Positions 43,612-53,062 are shown, numbered from the stretch's first letter. The stretch is 64,000 nucleotides of DNA from Flavobacterium sp. 1 (GCF_002797935.1 NZ_PGER01000001.1:3472001-3536000); one strand, 5' to 3'. Notes: generated by a model from the letters alone, not told the origin. A program made the numbers and translations.

Positions 43612-44928
43612 ATGAGTACAACGACTACGCCTTATGTGGCTTTCAAAGTAAAAGACATTTCTCTAGCGGCTTGGGGAAGAAAAGAAATTGAATTGGCGGA
43701 AGCTGAAATGCCAGGTTTAATGGCGCTTCGTGCTGAATATAAAGACGAACAGCCACTGAAAGGTGCGCGTATCGCCGGATGTTTGCACATGACCATTCAA
43801 ACTGCTGTTTTGATCGAAACTTTAATTGCTCTTGGTGCTGAAGTTACTTGGTCTTCTTGTAACATTTTCTCTACTCAAGATCAGGCTGCTGCCGCTATTG
43901 CTGCTGCAGGAATTTCAGTTTACGCTTGGAAAGGTCTTGATGAGCAATCATTTGACTGGTGTATTGAGCAGACTTTATTCTTTGGCGAAGACAGAAAACC
44001 ATTGAACATGATTCTTGATGACGGCGGAGATTTAACTAATATGGTTATTGACCGTTTCCCAGAATTGGTTCCTGGAATCAAAGGATTGTCTGAAGAAACT
44101 ACTACTGGCGTTCACAGATTGTATGAAAGAGTAAAAGCCGGAACGTTGCCAATGCCTGCAATCAACATTAATGACTCTGTTACTAAATCTAAATTTGACA
44201 ACAAATACGGTTGTAAAGAATCTGCTGTTGATGCTGTTCGTCGTGCAACTGATTTGATGTTAGCCGGAAAAAGAGTAATTGTTTGCGGATATGGTGATGT
44301 TGGAAAAGGAACTGCTGCTTCTTTTAGAGGTGCAGGATCTATTGTAACTGTTACTGAAATTGACCCAATTTGTGCTTTACAAGCTGCAATGGACGGTTAT
44401 GAAGTTAAAAAATTAAATACTGTAATTGCTAATGCTGATATCATCATTACAACTACTGGAAATAAAGATATCGTTCTTGGTTCTCATTTCGAACAAATGA
44501 AAGACAAAACTGTTGTTTGTAACATCGGACACTTTGATAACGAAATTGATATGGCTTGGCTGAACAAAAACCATGGCGCATCTAAAATCGAAATCAAACC
44601 TCAGGTTGATAAATATACAATCAACGGAAAAGATATCATCATTCTTGCTGAAGGCCGTTTGGTAAACCTTGGTTGTGCTACAGGTCACCCAAGTTTTGTA
44701 ATGAGTAACTCATTTACAAACCAAACTTTGGCTCAAATCGAATTATGGAAAAACAGCGCTGCTTACAACAATGACGTTTACATGTTGCCAAAACACTTAG
44801 ATGAAAAAGTTGCAGCTTTGCACTTGGCTAAATTAGGAGTTGAATTGGAAATTTTACGTGATGATCAGGCTGCTTACATTGGCGTTGAAGTTCAAGGTCC
44901 ATTCAAACCAGAATATTACAGATATTAG
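43612..44928 (+). CDS. ahcY: adenosylhomocysteinase (SAH hydrolase)
   Basis: A 438-residue NAD-dependent enzyme splitting S-adenosylhomocysteine to homocysteine and adenosine, keeping the methylation cycle running. Signatures: [36 protein letters not shown], the NAD fold [34 protein letters not shown], and the C-terminal KPEYYRY that completes the neighbour's NAD site. Full length. A degraded copy of its last 18 codons plus terminator lies at 45725-45836. Confidence 0.99.
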   Translation: MSTTTTPYVAFKVKDISLAAWGRKEIELAEAEMPGLMALRAEYKDEQPLKGARIAGCLHMTIQTAVLIETLIALGAEVTWSSCNIFSTQDQAAAAIAAAGISVYAWKGLDEQSFDWCIEQTLFFGEDRKPLNMILDDGGDLTNMVIDRFPELVPGIKGLSEETTTGVHRLYERVKAGTLPMPAININDSVTKSKFDNKYGCKESAVDAVRRATDLMLAGKRVIVCGYGDVGKGTAASFRGAGSIVTVTEIDPICALQAAMDGYEVKKLNTVIANADIIITTTGNKDIVLGSHFEQMKDKTVVCNIGHFDNEIDMAWLNKNHGASKIEIKPQVDKYTINGKDIIILAEGRLVNLGCATGHPSFVMSNSFTNQTLAQIELWKNSAAYNNDVYMLPKHLDEKVAALHLAKLGVELEILRDDQAAYIGVEVQGPFKPEYYRY

Positions 44929-44957
44929 TATTATTTTTTAATGCTAAGTATTAATAC

Positions 44958-44987
44958 AAAACCCTCACATTGCTGTGAGGGTTTTTT
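44958..44987 (+). terminator. terminator after ahcY
   Basis: Stem aaaccctcaca / tgtgagggttt with a 4-nt loop and T-run, 30 bp past the ahcY stop. Confidence 0.92.
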
Positions 44988-45061
44988 GTTGAATTGAATT
45001 TTAGACAACTATTTATCAACAATAGCATCTTGTGTTATAGTCTTGACTACCAGTGGAATTT

Positions 45062-45436
45062 CTACGGGCGGCTGCTCTTCTTTTTTAATTGCTCAATTTT
45101 TTCCAGTTGCTTCCTCTTCCCTTTATCTTTGATAGTTATCGTAATAACTGAACTTGTCATAAATCCTCCAAATGTAGTAACAAGTAGATCTTCGGCACCA
45201 AAACCTTCCTTACCATGTTTAATATCATAAACCTCTTTTGCCGTACCAACTAAAAAAGCACAAGCAGTCGAATAAAGGAGCGACTTTGGAGCGTTTTTAG
45301 TATGCTTATAAATCACTGCATAAGACAATGAAGATACCAAAGCTCCTGCACCAAAATGTGCAAGTTTGTCTTGTTTAATATCAGTTTGAGAAACCAAAGA
45401 AACAGACCACAGAAAAATTAATACATTTATTTTCAT
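45062..45436 (-). CDS. exported DUF2279/YfiM-like protein
   Basis: A 124-residue protein with a short hydrophobic N-terminus (MKINVLIFLWSVSLVSQ) and the pattern KQDKLAHFGAGALVSSLSYA ... GTAKEVYDIKHGKEGFGAED ... TTFGGF, which matches the YfiM/DUF2279 outline (DKxxHF, KExxD, G-rich end). Members are small membrane or lipoprotein-type proteins of unknown role. It lies between ahcY and the relic copy of the ahcY 3' end, facing the opposite way. Confidence 0.65.
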   Translation of the reverse strand: MKINVLIFLWSVSLVSQTDIKQDKLAHFGAGALVSSLSYAVIYKHTKNAPKSLLYSTACAFLVGTAKEVYDIKHGKEGFGAEDLLVTTFGGFMTSSVITITIKDKGKRKQLEKIEQLKKKSSRP

Positions 45437-45724
45437 ATTCTTATTATTTTACTTAAAATTATAAAAATAATTTAAATATGATCATAAAAAATACCAATAT
45501 TTTACACATATCGGATTAAAAGCAAGTAAAATAGATTAATTTAATAATTAAAAAAAAAATGTAAGTTTTTTTAAAATTTCTTTAATTGAAAAGAAAAAAC
45601 TACCTAACTAATGTTAAAAAAATATTTATTTGTTAAAAAATCATAAATAAATATAGCATTCTGACAAAAAAAGGATAACCATTAAATTTAACAAAAGAAA
45701 AACTCAAACAACACCATAACATCT

Positions 45725-45778
45725 TATACTGGAATAAAAGTTCAAGATTCGTTCAAACCAAAATATTACAGACACTAG
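45725..45778 (+). pseudogene. relic of the ahcY 3' end
   Basis: In frame, these 18 codons read YTGIKVQDSFKPKYYRH and stop, against [17 protein letters not shown] and stop at the end of the intact ahcY. Runs such as ttcaaacca and atattacaga are identical. As in ahcY, a terminator follows after about 30 bp. No start or further homology upstream is visible, so it is a fragment. Confidence 0.75.
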
Positions 45779-45806
45779 AAGATTTTAAATTGATGATTTT
45801 AGACTT

Positions 45807-45836
45807 AAAACCCTTGCAGTGATGCAAGGGCTTTTA
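45807..45836 (+). terminator. terminator after the ahcY relic
   Basis: Stem cccttgca / tgcaaggg with a 4-nt loop, A-run before and ctttt after. It holds the same place relative to the relic as the 44958 terminator does to ahcY. Confidence 0.75.
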
Positions 45837-45934
45837 TTTCTGTAAATTAGTCCGAATAAAGGGCTGTGCCATTGTTTGTTTAAAATATTAATTTTATATG
45901 ACTATCCGTAACTAATACCGAACAGATAGAATTA

Positions 45935-46001
45935 GCCACAGATTAAAAAGATTTACACAGATTTTTTCAAAAAGTGTAATGTAATCAGTGTAATCTGTGG
46001 C
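45935..46001. repeat. inverted repeat gccacagatt / aatctgtggc
   Basis: Perfect 10-bp arms about 47 bp apart with inner acacag-type words, upstream of the ECF sigma gene. The 698-bp spacer 45437-46134 holds the ahcY relic, its terminator and this repeat; the remainder (45437-45720, 45840-45930, 46002-46134) is AT-rich with no gene seen. Confidence 0.6.
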
Positions 46002-46134
46002 AAAAAAATATACATGGCACTCTTTGCGGACAGTCATATTATTTTAAAACAAAAAAAGCTATTACTGTAAGTTTTTCATCTTTTTATCAACCAATGGGTA
46101 AAATAGAATTTATGAAGAAAGTAAACAATCAATT

Positions 46135-46605
46135 ATGAAAGATCAATTTACAGACGAAATATTCCCCCATCAGGCATTGATTCATAAGATTTGCCGAATG
46201 TATAGGGATACTCCCGAAGACCAGGAAGATCTTTTTCAGGAGATAATCTATCAACTTTGGAAATCCTATCCTAAATTTCAAGGCAAGTCTAAAGTATCGA
46301 CCTGGATGTATCGTATAGGATTAAACACAGCCATGGCATCATTCAGAAAACCCAAAGTCAAACTACTGTATTCTGATGCTCTTCCCGAGAAAAATATCCT
46401 CCCGGAAGTCGCAGAACCTTGGCGAGAGGAACTTCTATTTTCGGCCATTCGCCAACTGAGTGAAGACGAAAGAGCACTTATTGCACTTTACCTAGACGAT
46501 TTAAGCTATGTCGAAATTTCAGAAATCGTTGGAATTTCAGAAAACAACATAGGAGTTCGTTTGAGCAGAATTAAGAAAAAACTAAAAGTAATTTTAAATA
46601 GATAA
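46135..46605 (+). CDS. ECF-type RNA polymerase sigma factor
   Basis: A 156-residue sigma factor with region 2 (DTPEDQEDLFQEIIYQLW, FQGKSKVSTWMYRIGLNTAM) and region 4 (LIALYLDDLSYVEISEIVGI, then NNIGVRLSRIKKKLK) and a short linker. It lacks regions 1 and 3. The next gene, 2 bp downstream, encodes a four-helix membrane protein and is the natural candidate for its controller. No FecR-like anti-sigma or TonB receptor pair is adjacent. Confidence 0.93.
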   Translation: MKDQFTDEIFPHQALIHKICRMYRDTPEDQEDLFQEIIYQLWKSYPKFQGKSKVSTWMYRIGLNTAMASFRKPKVKLLYSDALPEKNILPEVAEPWREELLFSAIRQLSEDERALIALYLDDLSYVEISEIVGISENNIGVRLSRIKKKLKVILNR

Positions 46606-46607
46606 TT

Positions 46608-47153
46608 ATGGAACTAGAAAACTTAAAATCAGAGTATCAAAATGCAGGGAAAGCACTATTGAGCAAAGAAAAAATTCAAAAAATGATTCTTGAAAACAAC
46701 CATCCTGTATTAAAAGGCGTCAGAATACAGCTACTTACAGAAACCGTTCTTTGGGCTATTTTCCTAGCGGTATATTACAATATTTTTGATGGACACTTAA
46801 AATCCCCTCTTTGGAACGTCCTGCTTATCGTATCGGTTATTTTTATACTGGTGCACAATGTATTGGGATTCCAAATCATAAGCAATCCGATAAATGGAAA
46901 GACCATTCTTGAATCACTAAAAAATTACCAGATCAAAATCAAAAACTATGCTGTTATTTCTATAGCTACGCGAGTAGTTGCCATTGCTATACTCTTGGGC
47001 TACTTCATCTCAACCATAGCATTTACGAAAGAAAAACTGTTCTCCTTAGGATTTATTTCTCTTATTATTCCTGTTCAAATTTACTTATTGCATCGGGTTT
47101 GGGCAAAAAGAAAAAGCAGAATAAACAACATGCTTCAGAAACTGAAAGAATAA
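46608..47153 (+). CDS. membrane protein co-encoded with the ECF sigma factor
   Basis: A 181-residue protein with an N-terminal soluble helix of about 40 residues (LENLKSEYQNAGKALLSKEK) and four hydrophobic segments (about 45-60, 68-85, 110-130, 138-155), ending in a basic tail. No named domain. Placed 2 bp after the sigma gene, so it is translationally coupled. A soluble N-terminus ahead of membrane helices would suit an anti-sigma factor, but no zinc-binding HxxxCxxC motif is present, so that role is inference. Confidence 0.75.
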   Translation: MELENLKSEYQNAGKALLSKEKIQKMILENNHPVLKGVRIQLLTETVLWAIFLAVYYNIFDGHLKSPLWNVLLIVSVIFILVHNVLGFQIISNPINGKTILESLKNYQIKIKNYAVISIATRVVAIAILLGYFISTIAFTKEKLFSLGFISLIIPVQIYLLHRVWAKRKSRINNMLQKLKE

Positions 47154-47180
47154 ACAAATTAATTTTCGTACTAAAATATC

Positions 47181-47213
47181 AAAAAAACCCGTTTCTTTCG
47201 AAACGGGTTTTGC
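47181..47213. terminator. bidirectional terminator
   Basis: Stem aaacccgtttc / gaaacgggttt with A-run and T-run, between the convergent sigma operon and rpmA. Confidence 0.88.
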
Positions 47214-47233
47214 AATAATATCTAAACTTATGA

Positions 47234-47494
47234 TTATGCTTCGAATGGAAGTATAGAAACATAAGATTTATTATCTCTTTTCTTTTGGAAGTGAACAACT
47301 CCATCTACTCTTGCGTGTAGAGTGTGATCTTTACTAATGTAAACGTTTTCACCTGGATTATGCTTTGAACCTCTTTGTCTTACGATGATGTTCCCAGCAA
47401 TAGCAGCTTGACCACCAAAAATCTTAACGCCTAAACGTTTTGATTCTGATTCTCTACCATTCTTAGAACTACCGACACCTTTCTTGTGAGCCAT
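47234..47494 (-). CDS. rpmA: 50S ribosomal protein L27 (bL27)
   Basis: An 86-residue protein starting [20 protein letters not shown], with [20 protein letters not shown] in the core. The N-terminus begins directly AHKKG with no cleavable leader of the Firmicutes type. Downstream of rplU with a 22-bp gap, the universal pairing. Confidence 0.98.
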   Translation of the reverse strand: MAHKKGVGSSKNGRESESKRLGVKIFGGQAAIAGNIIVRQRGSKHNPGENVYISKDHTLHARVDGVVHFQKKRDNKSYVSILPFEA

Positions 47495-47516
47495 GACGTA
47501 TTAGTTTATTTTGTTA

Positions 47517-47948
47517 TTATTCTTGTGTATCTTCTTTTTTAGCTTTTGGAGCTTTCTTTACTTTAGGAGCCGGAGCTTCTTCTGTAGTTGCTTCAACTAC
47601 CGCTTTTTTTGGAGCTGCTGCTTTTTTAGCTGTCCCGCCTGCAGTAATACCTTCAATTACAATTTGAGTAAGATATTGTCTATGACCGTTTCTTTTTTTG
47701 TATCCTTTTCTTCTTTTCTTTTTGAAAACGATAACTTTATCACCTTTTAAGTGTTGTAACACTTTAGCTTCTACTGAAGCACCTTCTATAGCTGGGGCGC
47801 CTATTGTGATTGAACCGTTATCATCTACCAAATAAACTTTATCAAAAGAAACTTTTGATCCTTCTTCATTTGTTAAACGGTGAACGTAAACCTTTAGGTC
47901 TTTGCTAACTTTAAACTGTTGCCCTGCTATCTCTACGATTGCATACAT
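47517..47948 (-). CDS. rplU: 50S ribosomal protein L21 (bL21) with Ala/Lys tail
   Basis: A 143-residue protein. The first 100 or so residues are L21 (MYAIVEIAGQQFKVSKDLK, FKKKRRKGYKKRNGHRQYLT). The last 40 are an extension rich in Ala, Lys, Pro and Glu (KKAAAPKKAVVEATTEEA), absent from E. coli L21 and seen in many Flavobacteriia. First gene of rplU-rpmA, with an excellent promoter upstream. Confidence 0.97.
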   Translation of the reverse strand: MYAIVEIAGQQFKVSKDLKVYVHRLTNEEGSKVSFDKVYLVDDNGSITIGAPAIEGASVEAKVLQHLKGDKVIVFKKKRRKGYKKRNGHRQYLTQIVIEGITAGGTAKKAAAPKKAVVEATTEEAPAPKVKKAPKAKKEDTQE

Positions 47949-47978
47949 ACTGAATTGTTTTAATAATTTTTAAGGATG

Positions 47979-48008
47979 CAAATATACAATTAAATATTTA
48001 CCTTGCAA
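47979..48008 (-). promoter_or_regulatory. rplU-rpmA promoter
   Basis: Minus-strand TTG at 48006-48008, a 19-bp spacer and TATATTTG at 47979-47986, a perfect Bacteroidota promoter about 30 bp upstream of the rplU ATG. Confidence 0.75.
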
Positions 48009-48222
48009 TCCTTTGCTGAAAAAATATTTGCAGCCATACTTTTGAACATTTCACACTGTATTTGAAACAGTTAACAAATTAAACAAAATCTGGGTAAATA
48101 TATTGTTAATACCAAATTTACTAATGTTCCACACAATAAAAAAACTACTTTTGACCTAATAAAACCAAAACTATTAGCAATAGAAAATAAGTTTATCAAT
48201 CTTTGCAAAAAAAACAGCGATA

Positions 48223-49524
48223 ATGTTAAGTAACGCAATAACGTTAGGAGGAGTTGCTTCGGCTCAAAAAGTAGTATTCGAAGAATATGATTTAGACAAT
48301 GGGCTGCATGTTATTTTACATCATGATGCTTCGGCTCCAGTTGTAATCACATCGGTTATGTATCATGTAGGCGCCAAAGATGAAAATCCGGATCGTACTG
48401 GTTTTGCTCATTTTTTTGAACATTTATTATTTGAAGGCACACAAAATATAAAAAGAGGCGAATGGTTTAAGATTGTCACTTCAAACGGAGGAACAAATAA
48501 TGCCAACACTACAGATGACAGAACCTATTATTACGAAATATTTCCATCTAACAATCTGGAATTGGGACTTTGGATGGAATCTGAAAGATTAATGCATCCA
48601 ATAATCAACAAAATTGGGGTCGATACCCAAAATGAAGTTGTTAAAGAAGAAAAAAGAACCAGTTATGACAACAGACCTTACGGAAACATTCTGGCCGCAG
48701 TAAAACAGCACATGTTCAAAAACCACCCTTACCGATGGACAACCATAGGTTCCATGGAACACATTGATGCTGCGACACTGGAGGAATTTCAAGCATTCAA
48801 CAAAAAATTTTACTTGCCTAACAATGCCGTTTTAGTGGTTGCAGGTGATTTTGAAAAAAAACAAGCCAAAGAATGGATTCAAAAATATTTTGGACCAATA
48901 ACTAAAGGAGAAGTAACTCCAAAGAAAACATATTCTGAAGAACCTATTACCCAAACCATCAAAGCGACGTATGAAGATCCAAACATTCAAATTCCAATGC
49001 TGATTGCAAGTTACCGAACTCCTTCAATGAAAAGCAGGGATGCAAGAGTACTGGATTTAATTTCTTCTTACCTTAGTGATGGTAAAAGTTCCAAACTGTA
49101 CAAAAAAGTGGTAGATGATAAAAAAATGGCATTACAGATTGGAGCTGTAGGCTTTAGCCAGGAAGATTACGGAATGTACATTTTATACGGCTTACCAATG
49201 GGGAATTTCTCTACCGATGAACTATTGAAAGAAATTGATGAAGAGATTGTAAAAATTCAAACTGAGTTGATTTCTGAAAATGACTATCAAAAACTGCAAA
49301 ACAAGTTTGACAATACCTTTGTAAATTCTAATTCGACCATAGAAGGAATTGCTAATAATCTTGCCACCTATTACTTACTATATAAGGACGTGAATCTAAT
49401 CAATACCGAAATTGAATTATATCATTCTATTACCCGTGAGGAAATAAGAGCGGTTGCAAAAAAATACCTAAATCCAAATCAGCGCTTACTTTTGGATTAT
49501 GTCCCCGCAAAAGCACATAATTAA
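48223..49524 (+). CDS. M16 zinc peptidase, catalytic subunit
   Basis: A 433-residue insulinase-family protease. The inverted zinc motif HxxEH is intact (GFAHFFEHLLFEGT), with the distal Glu in NEVVKEEKRTS. The N-terminus is odd: ATG 48223 gives MLSNAITLGGVASAQ, a signal peptide without a basic n-region. In the same frame just upstream the bases read AKKTAI where a start Met-Lys-Lys would be expected. The partner, a non-catalytic M16 protein, follows after 55 bp; such pairs act together in the periplasm. Confidence 0.92.
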   Translation: MLSNAITLGGVASAQKVVFEEYDLDNGLHVILHHDASAPVVITSVMYHVGAKDENPDRTGFAHFFEHLLFEGTQNIKRGEWFKIVTSNGGTNNANTTDDRTYYYEIFPSNNLELGLWMESERLMHPIINKIGVDTQNEVVKEEKRTSYDNRPYGNILAAVKQHMFKNHPYRWTTIGSMEHIDAATLEEFQAFNKKFYLPNNAVLVVAGDFEKKQAKEWIQKYFGPITKGEVTPKKTYSEEPITQTIKATYEDPNIQIPMLIASYRTPSMKSRDARVLDLISSYLSDGKSSKLYKKVVDDKKMALQIGAVGFSQEDYGMYILYGLPMGNFSTDELLKEIDEEIVKIQTELISENDYQKLQNKFDNTFVNSNSTIEGIANNLATYYLLYKDVNLINTEIELYHSITREEIRAVAKKYLNPNQRLLLDYVPAKAHN

Positions 49525-49579
49525 AAGCTTAAAGAAAGCAATTAATAGTATTATTCATCATTTGTTATAAACAGGAATT

Positions 49580-50950
49580 ATGCCAGCACAAGACCGCATA
49601 CAGCCCAAATCCGGAAAACCACCAATTATAAACATCAAAAAACCGCAAACCTTTATTCTGTCCAATGGAATGAAAGTTATGGTAGTCGAAAATCATAAAT
49701 TGCCTCGAGTTACTTTTAATTTAACTCTAGACAATCCCCTGTTTACTGAAGGAAACAAAAAAGGAGTAGATGAACTAACCAGCAATTTAATTGGGAACGG
49801 AAGCAAAAAAATATCAAAAACTGTTTTTCATGAAGAAATAGATTTTTTGGGAGCCGACATCAATTTTAGTTCTCATGGCGCAACAGCAAATTCTCTTTCG
49901 AAATTCAGCGGAAGGATTTTAGAATTATTAGCCGAAGGCGTACTACATCCAAATTTCACTCAAGAAGAATTTGACAAAGAAAAAGCCAAATTAATTGAAG
50001 GTATGAAAGCAGAGGAAAAAAGTGTTCCTGCAATTGCAAACCGTGTTGTTGATGCATTGGCTTTTGGGAAAAATCATCCTTCAGGCGAATTTATGACAGA
50101 AACAACATTAAACAACATTACTCTGACCGATATCGAAACCAATTATCACAATTATTTCGCTCCTAAAAATGCCTATTTAGTAATCGTAGGCGATGTAAAA
50201 CACATCAATGTTAAAGCAGCTGTTGAAAAATTATTTGGCACTTGGGAAAAAAGAAGCATTCCGAACATATCATACAATATACCTAAAAATGTTTCGAATC
50301 TGCAGATCAACTTAGTAGATGTTCCTAATGCAGTTCAATCTGAAATCACTTTGGTAAACACCGTGAATCTAAAAATGAACGATCCAGATTTTTTTCCAGC
50401 TGTAATTGCCAACCAAATCCTAGGCGGCGATTTCAACAGTTACCTAAACATGAATCTGCGCGAAAAAAACGCTTGGACTTATGGGGCAAGATCCAGCATA
50501 GGAGCGGGAAAGCATACTACGAAGTTCTACGCTAAATCGGCCGTAAGAAACGCCGTTACCCATAGTGCCGTTGTAGAATTCATCAAAGAAATAAAAAGAA
50601 TAAGAACCCAAAAAGTAACAAACGAAGTTCTCGCTACTGTAAAAGCAGGCTATATAGGCCGTTTTGTTATGCAGGTAGAAAAACCGCAAACAGTAGCCCG
50701 ATACGCATTGAATACAGAAACCGAAAAACTTCCTGTTGATTTTTATGAAAAATACATTCAAACCATTAATGCAGTAACCACGGATGATGTTTTGCGTGTA
50801 GCCAACAAATACTTCCTGATAGACAATATCCGGATCGTAATTGTGGGGAAAGAATCTGAAATTGCACCAGAATTGGAAGAACTAAAAATTCCAATGTTTT
50901 ATTTTGACAAGTATGGAACTCCTTTGGAAAAACCTGTCTTTAAAAACTAA
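49580..50950 (+). CDS. M16 peptidase-like protein, non-catalytic subunit
   Basis: A 456-residue M16-fold protein. Where the catalytic partner has HFFEH, this one has GVDELTSNLIGNGSKK, so zinc binding is lost. The RxxxY-type region is well kept (SYLNMNLREKNAWTYGARSS). The predicted start MPAQDRIQPKSG lacks a signal peptide. A signal-like sequence (KQLIVLLFIICY) lies just upstream in another frame without an ATG, so the 5' end may be frameshifted. Confidence 0.88.
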   Translation: MPAQDRIQPKSGKPPIINIKKPQTFILSNGMKVMVVENHKLPRVTFNLTLDNPLFTEGNKKGVDELTSNLIGNGSKKISKTVFHEEIDFLGADINFSSHGATANSLSKFSGRILELLAEGVLHPNFTQEEFDKEKAKLIEGMKAEEKSVPAIANRVVDALAFGKNHPSGEFMTETTLNNITLTDIETNYHNYFAPKNAYLVIVGDVKHINVKAAVEKLFGTWEKRSIPNISYNIPKNVSNLQINLVDVPNAVQSEITLVNTVNLKMNDPDFFPAVIANQILGGDFNSYLNMNLREKNAWTYGARSSIGAGKHTTKFYAKSAVRNAVTHSAVVEFIKEIKRIRTQKVTNEVLATVKAGYIGRFVMQVEKPQTVARYALNTETEKLPVDFYEKYIQTINAVTTDDVLRVANKYFLIDNIRIVIVGKESEIAPELEELKIPMFYFDKYGTPLEKPVFKN

Positions 50951-50978
50951 ATCAAACAGAGAACTGCCACATTTACAT

Positions 50979-51842
50979 CTATTTCTTAGCCGATAAATAA
51001 ACACCAATTAGAATAATAAAAGCGCCTATACACTGAACAAATGTCAGCACTTCATTGTCCAGTAATCCCCAAAAAATAGCCACTATAGGAATCAAATACG
51101 TAACCGATGTGGCAAAAACAGGCGATGAAATCTGGATTAGCTTAAAGAAAATAATATTTGCAATTCCAGTGCCTATAACCCCCAAAATCAATATAAACCA
51201 AAGAGAATGCTGTACTTTTTCGACATGTACAGCTTCAAAAAAATCAGTAAAAAACAAAATTCCCAAGGCTGGAAAAAGCAATATCAAAAAATTTCCAGTG
51301 GTAATACTCAAAGAAGTCAGATCTGACAAATATCGTTTTATTAAATTAACGTTTGTTGCATAACAAACAGAAGCAATCAAAACCAAAATTGCATAATAAT
51401 AATTCTGCTCCGGATGATTAACCGCACCATTAAAAACTAAAAGAAGACAGCCAACAAGTCCAATAATTACACCCCATATTTGGCTTCTCCTGAAAGTAAT
51501 TCCAAAAAATGCGGCTCCCAAAATCAATGTATTCAGCGGAGTCAATGAATTTAAAATCGCCGTAATCGAACTGTCAATCTGGGTTTCAGCTATCGCAAAA
51601 AGATAAGCCGGAATAAAAGTACCAAATAAAGAAGTTAATGCAATATATTTCCATTGATGACGGGGGATTTTAATCAAGCTTTTGAATCCTATTAAAAGCA
51701 AAAATAACGCTGCAAAAATAATGCGCAGTGACCCCAATTGAAAAGCTGTTAATCCGACTAACCCTTTTTTTATCAATATAAATGAGCTTCCCCAAATTAA
51801 GGACAGAACCAACAAATAAACCCACTTCAACTGCTTTAACAT
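50979..51842 (-). CDS. EamA/DMT-family transporter
   Basis: About 287 residues with ten predicted membrane helices in two EamA repeats: VYLLVLSLIWGSSFILIKKG and LRIIFAALFLLLIG in the first, YYYAILVLIASVCYATNVNL and VFATSVTYLIPIVAIFWG in the second. Members export metabolites or amino acids; the substrate is unknown. Start at 51842 (MLKQLKW) is taken over 51851. It converges with the M16 operon. Confidence 0.9.
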   Translation of the reverse strand: MLKQLKWVYLLVLSLIWGSSFILIKKGLVGLTAFQLGSLRIIFAALFLLLIGFKSLIKIPRHQWKYIALTSLFGTFIPAYLFAIAETQIDSSITAILNSLTPLNTLILGAAFFGITFRRSQIWGVIIGLVGCLLLVFNGAVNHPEQNYYYAILVLIASVCYATNVNLIKRYLSDLTSLSITTGNFLILLFPALGILFFTDFFEAVHVEKVQHSLWFILILGVIGTGIANIIFFKLIQISSPVFATSVTYLIPIVAIFWGLLDNEVLTFVQCIGAFIILIGVYLSAKK

Positions 51843-51954
51843 GATAAACACTATTTTGGTGCAAAATTGTAATAATTTTAGTAATTAGGGTTTCTTTTTT
51901 AATTATTTTTGCATAAAATCATAAAAATTTAAATCAATTAAAAATCTCATTATA

Positions 51955-52335
51955 ATGAACTTCACAAAATCAATCACAATTATAGCACTTTCAGGATTGC
52001 TTTTTGCAAGCTGTAAAGACAATAAAGCAGAAGTAAAAACTGAAACTGCTTCAACAGAAACTGCAGCACCGAAAGTTAAAAAAGAAATCGCAATTGCTAA
52101 TCTGCAGACAGCAAGCTTCACTATTGAAGGAATGACATGTGCTGTTGGATGTGCCAAAACAATACAGGAAGAATTAACTGAATTAGACGGTGTTCAAACT
52201 GCAAAAGTTGATTTTGATAAAAAACTGGCCACTGTAACATTTGACAAAACCGTTCAAACTCCAGAAACCTTAACTAAAATAGTTCAAGCAACAGGCGATG
52301 GAAAAACATACAAAGTTTCCAATATGAAGTCTTAA
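51955..52335 (+). CDS. HMA-domain lipoprotein with GMTCAVGC site
   Basis: A 126-residue lipoprotein (MNFTKSITIIALSGLLFASC; lipobox FASC), a Thr/Glu/Ala linker, then a heavy-metal-associated domain (SFTIEGMTCAVGCAKTIQEE, VQTAKVDFDKKLATVTFD). The metal loop has three residues between the cysteines (CAVGC) and not the classical CxxC. A periplasmic copper or other soft-metal role is likely but not proven. No copper ATPase lies nearby. Terminator directly downstream. Confidence 0.88.
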   Translation: MNFTKSITIIALSGLLFASCKDNKAEVKTETASTETAAPKVKKEIAIANLQTASFTIEGMTCAVGCAKTIQEELTELDGVQTAKVDFDKKLATVTFDKTVQTPETLTKIVQATGDGKTYKVSNMKS

Positions 52336-52356
52336 ACAGACTGATTTACCCATAAA

Positions 52357-52389
52357 AAAAGCATTCATCGCTGGCGAATGCTTTTTTTT
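52357..52389 (+). terminator. terminator after the HMA lipoprotein gene
   Basis: Stem aaaagcattc / gaatgctttt with a 9-nt loop and a long T-run. Confidence 0.88.
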
Positions 52390-52490
52390 ATGGAGTAATA
52401 CGAGTAAAATCCGTTATAATCTGTTCAATCCGTATAATCAGTGTGCCATTTTCGGTTGCTAGATACTGTTTCCGGCAAACATTTTTTAGA

Positions 52491-53054
52491 TTACTTCCAT
52501 TTTAAAGTTTCCATCAGGCGCTGCATGTCATTTTTAATATAACTCGCTGCCGGCATAATAGAATCAAAATTAGGTTTAGCATAAAAATAAACCGAACCTG
52601 TAACAAAATGCTTAATACTGTCAGTAGCATAAAACTGAGAGTTGGTTGCCGCATTTCCATCTACCTGATAAAACATGCCGTACACTTTTTTATCTGGATT
52701 TATATATGGTTGCTCCAATATATCATCGGCCTTTATAACATGCTCATACGTTAATTTTTGAGCATCTCTAAGCAATATTTTTATATTTCCACTTACAGGC
52801 TTATAAGTTAGGTAAATCGTAGCCTTCATCTTTGGGTACGTAATTGAATAACCGCAACCTTTATCCTCCTTTACAATCGCTTTGGAATTCACATCAAATT
52901 CAAAAGGACACTCCCCTTTGAAACCAATATATTCCGCTTCGGGATAATCCAATCGCAAATAACTGGAAGGTTTAGGCAAAACATCATTTTTACACCCAAC
53001 TATAGACAAGAAGAATGCGAAAAACACAACTAGAGCGGTAATTTTTTTAAGCAT
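52491..53054 (-). CDS. gldD: gliding motility lipoprotein GldD
   Basis: A 187-residue lipoprotein (lipobox FLSIVGCKND) matching GldD: PSSYLRLDYPEAEYIGF, CPFEFDVNSKA, GCGYSITYPKMKATIYLTYK and VYFYAKPNFDSI. GldD is needed for gliding and for assembly of the type IX secretion/gliding machinery in Flavobacterium, although its exact job is not settled. It lies 8 bp after gldE in the order ssb-gldE-gldD. Confidence 0.95.
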   Translation of the reverse strand: MLKKITALVVFFAFFLSIVGCKNDVLPKPSSYLRLDYPEAEYIGFKGECPFEFDVNSKAIVKEDKGCGYSITYPKMKATIYLTYKPVSGNIKILLRDAQKLTYEHVIKADDILEQPYINPDKKVYGMFYQVDGNAATNSQFYATDSIKHFVTGSVYFYAKPNFDSIMPAASYIKNDMQRLMETLKWK

Positions 53055-53062
53055 TTTGTATA

